Of a stretch of DNA of 5,616 nucleotides, positions 1 through 5,616 are shown one piece after another. The stretch comes from Bacillota bacterium (lineage in GTDB: Bacteria; Bacillota; Bacilli; Alicyclobacillales; SLC66). How positions within the stretch are numbered: position 1 is the stretch's first letter; every line of letters starts with the position of its first letter. The notes beneath the pieces were generated by a model. The model ran no database searches and was not told the origin of the DNA. It was given only the letters and a program-made list of their open reading frames with translations. The position numbers and the translations under genes are program-made. Where the stretch lies: assembly GCA_021799325.1 (NCBI GenBank), contig JAJZAS010000126.1, positions 1 through 5,616 of the forward strand, read 5' to 3'.

Positions 1-1393
1 CCGATCTAACAATATTCGTTTCGCGCGCCTGTACCTCTTCTAAAAGTAAATCATGCGCTTTTTTATCCTGCTGCCACTGAGACGCGAGGAGTTGTAATTG
101 CTGGGTTTGCTGACGCACAAGCGGCGGGACAAGGTGAGAGTCCAGCAACTTTTCTGTTTTCACCACCTCAGCATTGAGGTCCTCTACTTGTCGATGTAAC
201 GCTGTCTTTCTGTCACTTGCAGCTTGAAGCTTTAGGGCGGCTTCGTGCTGCTCCCGCTTTACGTCAGCGAGTTCGATTTCCTGCTCCCGTATCTCTTCTT
301 CCAGCAAAAAAGCCTCTTCCAGTTGGCCCATTTGTGTATGCAGCGCAGGTTCCTTTTCCTCTTTTTCAAGTTGCGATTGTTTCAAGCGTTCCTTTGCCAC
401 GTCCAGTGCCTGCCTGGTAAGTTTCTCATTTGCGAGGGCATTCGTATGCCTCACACCCATTTGCTCCACTTGCAAAGCCAATGCCTGTTTGGATTCTATA
501 AAAGGCCATACCTTCTCTGCTCTCACCGCTATCTCCATGCGCTTTCGCAAGCGCTCTATCTCGCCAGTCAACCCCTCGTGAGTGGCCTTAGCCTGATTGG
601 CTTTTTCAAATTGTACCTGGAGCGCGAAAACGCCTTTTGCTTCTTCATATTGCCTCTTTACCGCACCAAGCGCTTGTGTTGCAGCATCCTTCGCTTCACT
701 TGCAGAAAGAAGCGCAGTTTCTGCTTGATGCACCGCTTCTTGCGATGCATCGCCCAGTTCGCTTTGCGCTGCAAGCACCTGTTGTTTCTCATTAATTTTT
801 TGTTTGTGTTGCTCATTGATTTTGCCGGATAATGCCTGCCCGTATTGCTCCAAGCCAAATAACCGTTCCGCCATCTGATTGCGATTGGCGCCAGTTAACT
901 GCAGGAATTCTGCGAATTTGCCTTGCGGCAATACCACCGCACGAGTAAAATCCTGAGGCTCCAGTCCTATCAAATTGCGAATCATCTGATTGACGGCCTG
1001 ATTGCCTTCCGCAAGCACAATCACACCAACACCTGTTGCATCCGTTCCCTCGAGTTCTATTAGCCGACTGGAATGATGGGCGACCGCATAACCGGTTGCA
1101 CGCTTGAAAATGCGATCCACCTGGTACCGTTTTCGCGCATCTTGTCTACCTATTTCAAATTCAAAACTGACGGCCACCTGTTTTTCAGCGTGATTGAGAA
1201 TGCCTTGTTTCCTTGACGTCCTCCCTACTTCTCCATATAGCGCGAGGGTAATTGCATCTAGGATTGTGGATTTGCCGCTTCCCGTAGGTCCAAAGATGCC
1301 AAACATCCCAGTGTCAGTAAGTAGTGTAAAATTGATCTCCTGTCGTTCCCGAAAGCTGTGTAATCCTGCTATCGTCAAGCGAATCGGTTTCAT
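1..1393 (-). CDS. sbcC: Exonuclease subunit SbcC, N-terminal part (3' end outside window)
   Basis: ATPase/coiled-coil subunit of the SbcCD nuclease, the bacterial counterpart of Rad50, which works with SbcD in the cytoplasm on double-strand ends and DNA hairpins. Reading leftward from the ATG at 1393-1391 gives 464 codons without a stop, then the window ends. The protein opens MKPIRLTIAGLHSFRE. It has a Walker A GPTGSGKST at residues 35-43 followed by ILDAITLALYGE, and the Q-loop motif VVLPQGKFAEFL with Gln157. From about residue 186 onward it is a long Glu/Gln/Lys/Ala-rich coiled coil. Family members are roughly 1000 residues or more, so the zinc hook, return coil, signature motif and Walker B should lie left of the window. 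The ATG overlaps the sbcD stop (ATGA at 1393-1390). A Shine-Dalgarno GGAGAGGG (plus 1398-1405) lies inside the sbcD end, so translational coupling is likely. The family call is very secure; nothing appears broken. Confidence 0.96.
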   Translation of the reverse strand, partial: MKPIRLTIAGLHSFRERQEINFTLLTDTGMFGIFGPTGSGKSTILDAITLALYGEVGRTSRKQGILNHAEKQVAVSFEFEIGRQDARKRYQVDRIFKRATGYAVAHHSSRLIELEGTDATGVGVIVLAEGNQAVNQMIRNLIGLEPQDFTRAVVLPQGKFAEFLQLTGANRNQMAERLFGLEQYGQALSGKINEQHKQKINEKQQVLAAQSELGDASQEAVHQAETALLSASEAKDAATQALGAVKRQYEEAKGVFALQVQFEKANQAKATHEGLTGEIERLRKRMEIAVRAEKVWPFIESKQALALQVEQMGVRHTNALANEKLTRQALDVAKERLKQSQLEKEEKEPALHTQMGQLEEAFLLEEEIREQEIELADVKREQHEAALKLQAASDRKTALHRQVEDLNAEVVKTEKLLDSHLVPPLVRQQTQQLQLLASQWQQDKKAHDLLLEEVQARETNIVRS

Positions 1394-2676
1394 TGATCCC
1401 TCTCCAGCTCTTCACTTTGATCAGATAATGCCTTTAAATCATCCTCAGCTTCAAGATTCGTCGCCATTTCCATAAATAACTCTACCAGTTCGTCATCAGG
1501 AACCACACCGAGACGCTCCTGAAAAAATCGTTTGAACATATGCGTCACTGATAGCGTGGAGTAATCCTCCTCTTCGCGCACCTCTCCTGACGCAAAGGAC
1601 TCAGGCAAAATAGGGCGAATGTGAATAAATCCTTCATGCATATTTCGCAAACGGCGAATTTCATCCAATTGCAATCCTGTTTTCACGTGTACGGAGAGAT
1701 CAATCCAGGCGTTCGCGTCCCGTCCTTCCTCCACCCAACTCCACACCTGCTCGATGCCTTCTGTCGCGTTCCACTTGACTAGTGGCTTGCCGCAGGTGAG
1801 CGACACTTCTTTCCATACCGCAGGAGCACCCGGCTTGATGTCGACCACCACCACAGACTTCTGCTGCCCCGCCTCAGAAAAACTGTAGGCAAGTGGTGAC
1901 CCTGCATAGCGAATTGGGAAGTCCGCACCATGTACTGCTTGAGGGCGATGCAAGTGGCCAAGCGCCACATACTGGGTGTTTTTCGGAAATACACTTTTAT
2001 CCACTGCATAGGCCCCACCAATTTGTATCTGCACTTCTGAATCGGACTCTATACTTCCACCAACATATAGGTGACTCATCACGATATTCACAGTATCCAC
2101 TCGAAAATGAGTCGCCAACTGTTCAAAGAGTTCTGCTATTCTAGCTTGATAGCGGGATTGAAATTCATCGTCCTGAAGCGTTTCGGACATGACCTCGTTT
2201 AACCTGGCCTCCGATGGGTAAGGGACCGCCGCAATCACCGCATGCTCTTCACAGCCCGGAACAGAAAGTTCTAACCACCCGGTTCCGCCTTCTAGCCATT
2301 CGATTCGTCCATCGCCAATTTGAAGGGGATAGACCGCGTCTTTGGGATAACCAAGCAGCGTAATACCCAATTGATCTGCCACTTTTTGCGCTGCCTTGAT
2401 TCGCTCCGGGTGATCGTGATTGCCCGCGATCACCACCACACCCCTTGTTCCGCCTGACGCAAGAAGGGATAGCGCTGAATAAAAAAGTTCTTCCGCCTGA
2501 GCGCTCGGGTTGACCGTTTGAAACACATCACCTGCCACGAGCACCAAGTCGATTTTTTCCTCGTCACAGATCGCACCAAGTTCTTCTACAAACTGCTTTT
2601 GTTCGCTGATCCGCTCCCGTCCCTCCAGCGTTTTGCCAAAGTGCCAGTCCGCCGTATGAAGAATGCGAATGGCCAT
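1390..2676 (-). CDS. sbcD: Exonuclease subunit SbcD (Mre11-type nuclease)
   Basis: Metal-dependent nuclease subunit of SbcCD; it cuts DNA ends and hairpins in an ATP-dependent way together with SbcC. The 428 residues carry the full set of calcineurin-like phosphoesterase motifs: DWH (Asp10, His12), AGDVF (Asp50), AGNHDHPER (Asn86, His87, Asp88), MSHLYVGG (His202) and ALGHLHRPQ (His241, His243). The C-terminal half, including RYAGSPLAYSFSEAGQQKSV and GKPLVKW, is typical of Bacillus-type SbcD, and the length is normal. The gene starts 21 nt after the acyl-CoA synthetase stop and overlaps sbcC by 4 nt, so it sits in an operon. The ATG at 2676-2674 is the only ordinary start between the upstream in-frame stop (2700-2698) and the first catalytic Asp. 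Its Shine-Dalgarno is unusually close to the ATG; see the separate site entry. Confidence 0.97.
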   Translation of the reverse strand: MAIRILHTADWHFGKTLEGRERISEQKQFVEELGAICDEEKIDLVLVAGDVFQTVNPSAQAEELFYSALSLLASGGTRGVVVIAGNHDHPERIKAAQKVADQLGITLLGYPKDAVYPLQIGDGRIEWLEGGTGWLELSVPGCEEHAVIAAVPYPSEARLNEVMSETLQDDEFQSRYQARIAELFEQLATHFRVDTVNIVMSHLYVGGSIESDSEVQIQIGGAYAVDKSVFPKNTQYVALGHLHRPQAVHGADFPIRYAGSPLAYSFSEAGQQKSVVVVDIKPGAPAVWKEVSLTCGKPLVKWNATEGIEQVWSWVEEGRDANAWIDLSVHVKTGLQLDEIRRLRNMHEGFIHIRPILPESFASGEVREEEDYSTLSVTHMFKRFFQERLGVVPDDELVELFMEMATNLEAEDDLKALSDQSEELERDQ

Positions 2677-2687
2677 CCCCTTCTTTC
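2677..2687 (-). promoter_or_regulatory. sbcD ribosome binding site with very tight spacing
   Basis: On the minus strand GAAAGAAGGGG runs directly into the ATG. It matches the complement of the 16S rRNA 3' end (GAAAGGAGGTG) at 9 of 11 positions, so it is almost certainly the ribosome site. The AGAAGG core leaves only 2 nt before the ATG, where 5-9 is usual. Counted to the ATT at codon 3 the gap is 8 nt. Ribosomes finishing the upstream gene at 2698 stop within this region, which could help initiation. Confidence 0.6.
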
Positions 2688-2697
2688 GATCAAAAGA

Positions 2698-4221
2698 TCA
2701 AGACTGTGCTTGTCCAGCACTTTTTTCTTCCCAAAGTGATCGCGCCAATCGCCTGATGACCTTTCCTGTCGCGCCCATCGGCAATCCTGGGACTACTTCG
2801 ATGATATGGGGGCGTTTATAGTCTGCCAGGTGTTCACGACATAGTGCTTCCAGTTCTGTAATCGCCACTTCTTTTCCTTCTCGCTCCGTGACCATCGCAA
2901 CGATGCGTTCACCTCTACGAGCATCGGGTATACCAAACGCCACGGCAAGTGCCACTCCCTGATGACGCAAAAGCACGTCCTCAACCTCCGTGGGATAGAC
3001 ATTTTCCCCTGAAACGATGATCAGATCCTGTTTGCGGTCGACCAGATACAAAAGTCCTTCATTGCTGATATAGCCCATATCGCCTACCGTCAAATAATGG
3101 TCTGGGGTAAAATTTTTCGTCGTCGCCTCTGGATTTCTCCAATATTCGGTCATCAGGGTTTGGCCGTGCACGTAGATTTCCCCCACCGTTCCGTCTGGTA
3201 CTTCTTGATGATGGTCGTCCAAAATTTTGAGGTCCAATCCGATAGAAGGATAGCCCACGGAACCAACTGGCCCATTTTCCGTATGACGCAAGATGGTGGC
3301 CGCGCCAAGCTCGGTAGACCCATAGATATCATAAAGCCGCGCCTTCGGGAATCCTTTCATCAAGCGATCGCGAAGGGTGCTATCAAGCGGCGCCGACGAG
3401 GTCATCACCACTTCCAGCCCGTCTGCCCGCACTTTTCCTGATTCCACCGCATCGGCGATAAACGTCAGAATGCTTGGCACAAACATGCCATAATTCACCT
3501 TGTGTAAATTGAGTTGTTCGATCACCAGCCGAGGGTGAAACGCGCGGTGCGGATAGATCACACAAGTGGCGCCAATGGCTACGGATAACGTGACAAACCA
3601 CATTGAGTTGACATGGAACATTGGTAGGATCGCAAAACCCACCTGATCGGAAGTGACGCCAAGTTCGCTTACCAGCATCAGCGCTATCATCAAGTTGCTG
3701 AGGTGATTGCGGACCGCCCCTTTTGGTTTGCCCGTGGTACCGGACGTATAGACGATCACCCAAGGGTCTGTCTCCTGGACCTCGTAAAAATCAGGCTCCA
3801 CCACTTTTGCCTCGGCCACCTTCTCTGTCCAGGAACCCCCCTCACCGGTATAAAGCACCCTTAATTGAGGTGGCGCCTGTTGAAGCGCGGGCTGCAATTC
3901 CGGGTCCGCGACAATCAACGATACGGCTGCATCACGAATGGCGTATTCGATTTCTGCTGGTGTCCAGCGCAAGTTGAGCGGAACCCCAATCACTCCCGCT
4001 TTTGCCACACCAAAATACAATTCGGCCATTTCAAGACCGTTAGGAAGAAGAAGCGCCACACGTTCGCCTGGTTGGATGCCAAGGTCATGTAGCGTCCAGG
4101 CAATTTGATTGGCACGTTCGTTCAGTTCCACGTATGTAAATGATTGTTCACCAAAAATCAAAGCTTTCTTATTCGTATTCCGTTTTGCGGCACCAAGTAG
4201 CGCCGATCCTACTGTCAACAT
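2698..4221 (-). CDS. Acyl-CoA synthetase / AMP-dependent fatty-acid--CoA ligase family
   Basis: Adenylate-forming enzyme that activates a carboxylic acid with ATP to an acyl-AMP and then transfers it to coenzyme A; cytoplasmic or membrane-associated. The 507 residues hold all the class motifs: the P-loop YTSGTTGKPKG (158-168), YDIYGSTE (297-304, Glu304), VGDMGY with the ribose-binding Asp381, DRKQDLIIVSGENVYPTEVE around the hinge (395-414, Arg396), and the C-terminal PMGATGK with catalytic Lys487. Length and layout fit medium/long-chain fatty-acyl-CoA or aryl-CoA ligases. No carrier or condensation domain is present, so it is not a peptide synthetase. The acid substrate cannot be read from sequence; a FadD/LcfA-like fatty-acid role is the default guess. 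The ATG has GAGG 8 nt upstream (inside GGTGAGG). It lies 22 nt after the dehydrogenase stop and 21 nt before sbcD, so the genes are probably co-transcribed. The family is secure, the substrate is not. Confidence 0.93.
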   Translation of the reverse strand: MLTVGSALLGAAKRNTNKKALIFGEQSFTYVELNERANQIAWTLHDLGIQPGERVALLLPNGLEMAELYFGVAKAGVIGVPLNLRWTPAEIEYAIRDAAVSLIVADPELQPALQQAPPQLRVLYTGEGGSWTEKVAEAKVVEPDFYEVQETDPWVIVYTSGTTGKPKGAVRNHLSNLMIALMLVSELGVTSDQVGFAILPMFHVNSMWFVTLSVAIGATCVIYPHRAFHPRLVIEQLNLHKVNYGMFVPSILTFIADAVESGKVRADGLEVVMTSSAPLDSTLRDRLMKGFPKARLYDIYGSTELGAATILRHTENGPVGSVGYPSIGLDLKILDDHHQEVPDGTVGEIYVHGQTLMTEYWRNPEATTKNFTPDHYLTVGDMGYISNEGLLYLVDRKQDLIIVSGENVYPTEVEDVLLRHQGVALAVAFGIPDARRGERIVAMVTEREGKEVAITELEALCREHLADYKRPHIIEVVPGLPMGATGKVIRRLARSLWEEKSAGQAQS

Positions 4222-4243
4222 GATTTTCGCCTCACCATCAGAA

Positions 4244-5215
4244 TTAACAAACTCGATATTTAGGAGATTTTCCCGCTAGCACAAGCATCAGGTTTTCCAC
4301 TGCCAAATTGGCCATGGCAAGCCGCGTCTCAACCGTTGCACTGCCGATGTGTGGAAGTGCCATCACATTAGGAAGGTGAATCAAAGGATGACTAGCCCGC
4401 ACAGGCTCATGATCAAAGACGTCGAGTCCGGCCGCCCAAATTCGCTTTTTTTTCAACGCCTCGTAAAGCGCCTCTTCGTCGACCACAGGGCCGCGTGATG
4501 TATTGATCAGCACTGCAGTGGATTTCATTAGTGAGAGTTCACTTTCGCCAATCAGGTGGTAGGTATCTTTTGTAAGCGGTGTCAGGACGGAAACAAAATC
4601 CGATTCTTGCAAAAGCGTCTCGAGATCTCGATACTCCACACCAAGGCTTTGTTCCTCTTCCAGTCTGCGATTCCGGTTGTGATAGAGAACCCTCATTCCA
4701 AAGCCAATCGCTCGGCGCGCCACCGCTTGTCCAATTCTCCCAAGGCCAATGATGCCAAGCGTCTTATGATGCACATCGAGCCCCGCAAGCAAAAAAGGGC
4801 TCCAACTCTGCCACTCGTCATTTTTGAGGAACGACGCCGATTCCATGAGTCGCCTTGATGTGGCAAGGAGAAGCGCAAACGTCAAGTCAGCAGTCGTTTC
4901 GGTGAGCACATCGGGTGTATTGCAGACGATCACATTTCGTTTTTTTGCTTCTTCCACCTGAATGTTATCGTAACCGACCGCCATATTGGACACCACGCGA
5001 AGTCGAGGTGCTGTATCTAATAATTCGCTGTCAATGGGATCGGTCACCATGCATAACAGCCCGTCCACCTCTTTTACTTCCTGTAAAAGCACGTCTCTTG
5101 GTACCGGGACATCCTCGCGATCCCACCATTTGCAATCAAACGCGTCCTGAAGCCTTGCGGTGACCTCTACCGGCAGCCATCGCGTGATATAGATTTTCGT
5201 GCGTGTGCGATTCAA
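4244..5215 (-). CDS. D-2-hydroxyacid dehydrogenase, glyoxylate/hydroxypyruvate reductase type
   Basis: NAD(P)-dependent enzyme that interconverts 2-oxo acids and D-2-hydroxy acids, most likely glyoxylate/glycolate or hydroxypyruvate/D-glycerate; cytoplasmic. With the TTG start at 5215-5213 the protein has 323 residues, normal for the family. It shows the substrate loop NMAVGYDNI (77-85), the Rossmann motif GLGRIG (157-162), INTSRGPVVDEEAL with catalytic Arg241, AGLDVFDHEP with Glu270, and LPHIGSATVETR with His289. After the second Rossmann strand comes HNRNRR (179-184), with no acidic residue to bind the NAD ribose, so a preference for NADPH is inferred. The family resemblance is to GyaR/GRHPR rather than to D-lactate or phosphoglycerate dehydrogenase: there is no ACT domain. 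It is the first gene of the leftward operon and diverges from sipW. A longer reading from a TTG at 5251 is possible but has no ribosome site. The exact substrate is unproven. Confidence 0.92.
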   Translation of the reverse strand: MNRTRTKIYITRWLPVEVTARLQDAFDCKWWDREDVPVPRDVLLQEVKEVDGLLCMVTDPIDSELLDTAPRLRVVSNMAVGYDNIQVEEAKKRNVIVCNTPDVLTETTADLTFALLLATSRRLMESASFLKNDEWQSWSPFLLAGLDVHHKTLGIIGLGRIGQAVARRAIGFGMRVLYHNRNRRLEEEQSLGVEYRDLETLLQESDFVSVLTPLTKDTYHLIGESELSLMKSTAVLINTSRGPVVDEEALYEALKKKRIWAAGLDVFDHEPVRASHPLIHLPNVMALPHIGSATVETRLAMANLAVENLMLVLAGKSPKYRVC

Positions 5216-5220
5216 CGAAT

Positions 5221-5231
5221 CTCTCCTCTCC
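5221..5231 (-). promoter_or_regulatory. Strong Shine-Dalgarno fixing a TTG start for the dehydrogenase
   Basis: The minus strand reads GGAGAGGAGAG, then ATTCG, then TTG at 5215-5213. The AGGAG core (plus 5223-5227) is 7 nt from that TTG, an ideal distance. The protein then begins MNRTRTKIYITRW, close to the usual beginning of this family. No such site precedes the alternative TTG at 5251, which would add 12 residues. Confidence 0.8.
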
Positions 5232-5288
5232 AGAAAAATGAAGGAAATCAACGAAAATCATCCAAAACGGGCCTAAACAAGCCAAAAT

Positions 5289-5304
5289 GTTCATTATATT
5301 GAAC
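5289..5304. repeat. GTTC-N8-GAAC palindrome, copy 1, over the leftward -10
   Basis: The 16-bp site reads GTTCATTATATTGAAC. Seven of its eight symmetric pairs match; only 5294/5299 fails. It covers the TATAAT of the proposed leftward promoter (5293-5298), so a protein bound here would block that promoter. It is followed by TAAGGTC, as copy 2 is followed by AAAGGTC, making a longer 23-bp repeated element (5289-5311). A role as operator is inferred. Confidence 0.5.
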
Positions 5305-5321
5305 TAAGGTCTAGATTATTC
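5293..5321 (-). promoter_or_regulatory. Candidate promoter of the leftward operon
   Basis: The minus strand has a perfect TATAAT at plus 5293-5298, placed for a start point near 5286 and a leader of about 70 nt. At 16-18 nt upstream there is no TTGACA-like hexamer (AATAAT, GAATAA or GGAATA), and there is no extended TGn, so it would be weak or activator-dependent. A second possibility is TTAACG (plus 5368-5373), 17 nt, TATATT (plus 5345-5350), which overlaps the sipW promoter and would give a leader of about 120 nt. The choice between them is open. Confidence 0.4.
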
Positions 5322-5324
5322 CTC

Positions 5325-5352
5325 TTGATTTGTTCTATAAAACGAATATAAT
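5325..5352 (+). promoter_or_regulatory. Sigma-A type promoter of sipW
   Basis: TTGATT (5325-5330) and a perfect TATAAT (5347-5352) are separated by 16 nt. The start point should fall near 5359, giving a leader of about 76 nt before the sipW ATG. The GTTCTAT half-site at 5332-5338 lies in the spacer and the GTTC-N8-GAAC copy 2 lies just after the start point, so the promoter is probably repressible. Confidence 0.65.
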
Positions 5353-5364
5353 GAATCTCGTAGC

Positions 5365-5380
5365 GTTCGTTAATAAGAAC
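5365..5380. repeat. GTTC-N8-GAAC palindrome, copy 2, just downstream of the sipW start point
   Basis: The site reads GTTCGTTAATAAGAAC, with outer arms GTTC and GAAC exactly as in copy 1. With the seven bases that follow, it matches copy 1 at 17 of 23 positions (5289-5311 against 5365-5387, offset 76 bp). Its position, about 6 nt past the predicted sipW start point, suits a repressor. The binding protein is unknown. Confidence 0.5.
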
Positions 5381-5435
5381 AAAGGTCGTGTCACAGCGAA
5401 CCAAGTCAATCTTAATCAGTAAAGGGGACGGATCG

Positions 5436-5616
5436 ATGCGCACTACCCTAAAAATATCTGGTCAAATCATATTTTACCTTCTTCTGGCGCTTTTCGTCAT
5501 CCTGATTTTCTTTGGTGCCGCTTCGCGTATTACAGGTGGTAATCCAGCGCTTTTTGGTCAACGAATGTTTGTTGTCATGTCAGGATCGATGGAACCGAAA
5601 ATTCATACCGGCTCCG
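5436..5616 (+). CDS. sipW: Signal peptidase I, SipW (ER-like) type, N-terminal part
   Basis: Membrane-bound signal peptidase that removes signal peptides from exported proteins; in Bacillus, SipW matures the biofilm fibre proteins TasA and TapA. Only the first 60 codons are inside the window. They show a short basic N-terminus, one membrane segment at about residues 10-29 (IIFYLLLALFVILIFF), then SRITGGNPALFGQRMFVVMSG and the catalytic motif SGSMEP, with Ser51 as nucleophile. SGSMEP and the spacing after the membrane segment fit the ER-like/archaeal branch, which uses His instead of Lys as general base; that His lies beyond the window. The ATG follows AAAGGGGA (5421-5428) at 7 nt. It diverges from the metabolic/sbcDC operon. 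A matrix or camelysin-like substrate gene downstream is expected from the Bacillus arrangement but cannot be seen. Another S26B peptidase with a different client is possible. Confidence 0.88.
   Translation, partial: MRTTLKISGQIIFYLLLALFVILIFFGAASRITGGNPALFGQRMFVVMSGSMEPKIHTGS

Larger units (their letters stand above)
5290..5355. repeat. 11-bp perfect inverted repeat carrying both -10 boxes
   Basis: TTCATTATATT (5290-5300) is the exact reverse complement of AATATAATGAA (5345-5355), with 44 bp between them. Each arm contains TATAAT pointing outward, toward the dehydrogenase operon and toward sipW respectively. The arms are too far apart for a typical terminator hairpin; they look like mirrored promoter elements. 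Confidence 0.6.

Noticed and set aside
245..832. A 195-codon plus-strand reading frame rich in Leu, Phe and Cys
   Set aside because: It lies wholly antisense to the sbcC coiled coil. Glu/Gln/Ala-rich coding DNA read backward gives Leu/Phe/Cys-rich frames. It has no recognisable motif or ribosome site, while the sbcC frame has clear family motifs.
2688..2699. GATC-AAAA-GATC hairpin between the acyl-CoA synthetase and sbcD, as a possible terminator
   Set aside because: Only four base pairs, weakly extended, with no U-run after it, and it overlaps the upstream stop codon and nearly touches the sbcD ribosome site. GATC is self-complementary, so such pairs are common.
3097..3441. Plus-strand frame of 114 codons, and similar ones at 1194-1475, 3723-3977 and 4556-4858
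   Set aside because: All are antisense to genes with complete catalytic motifs, and none has a domain or a credible start.
5216..5251. Longer dehydrogenase start at a TTG at 5251
   Set aside because: It has no Shine-Dalgarno, and the added MISFIFLERRDS is translated from the strong ribosome site itself; the TTG at 5215 fits better.
5301..5388. LexA (SOS) box suggested by GAAC followed 4 nt later by GT (5301-5312 and 5377-5388), attractive because sbcDC is a repair operon
   Set aside because: The Gram-positive LexA box needs GAAC-N4-GTTC. Here the second half is GTCT or GTCG, and the strong symmetry is the opposite arrangement, GTTC-N8-GAAC.

Overview
The window looks like chromosomal DNA of a Gram-positive (Bacillota, probably Bacilli) bacterium. 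The evidence is purine-rich Shine-Dalgarno sites, a TTG start, a Bacillus-like SbcD, and a signal peptidase of the SipW (ER-like) type. Base composition is moderate rather than strongly AT-rich. A lineage such as Alicyclobacillaceae would fit, but I cannot prove that from sequence alone.

Layout: four genes run leftward on the minus strand with almost no space between them. In transcription order they are a D-2-hydroxyacid dehydrogenase of the glyoxylate/hydroxypyruvate reductase type (5215 down to 4244), a 22-nt gap, an acyl-CoA synthetase (4221 down to 2698), a 21-nt gap, sbcD (2676 down to 1390), and sbcC (from 1393, running off the left edge). sbcC overlaps the sbcD stop by 4 nt (ATGA). 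This spacing implies one operon. A 220-bp divergent control region (5216-5435) separates it from a rightward gene, the start of a sipW-type signal peptidase I (5436 to the window end). There is no gene-free stretch above 300 bp, and no RNA gene, mobile element, CRISPR array or convincing terminator.

How the genes work together: SbcC and SbcD form the bacterial Mre11/Rad50-type nuclease that processes DNA ends and hairpins. The two upstream enzymes reduce or oxidise 2-hydroxy/2-oxo acids and activate a carboxylic acid as its CoA thioester. They have no obvious mechanistic tie to DNA repair, so the operon looks like co-transcription of unrelated jobs or an undescribed link.

The most interesting part is the divergent control region. 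It holds a good sigma-A promoter for sipW, an 11-bp inverted repeat that carries a TATAAT in each direction, two copies of a 23-bp repeated element built on GTTC-N8-GAAC, and six GTTC tetramers (both strands) within 113 bp. In Bacillus subtilis the sipW operon is repressed by SinR, whose box is GTTCTYT. These half-sites resemble that box, so a SinR-like operator cluster is a testable idea. A second oddity is the sbcD start: its Shine-Dalgarno lies almost on top of the ATG, but at normal distance from an in-frame ATT.
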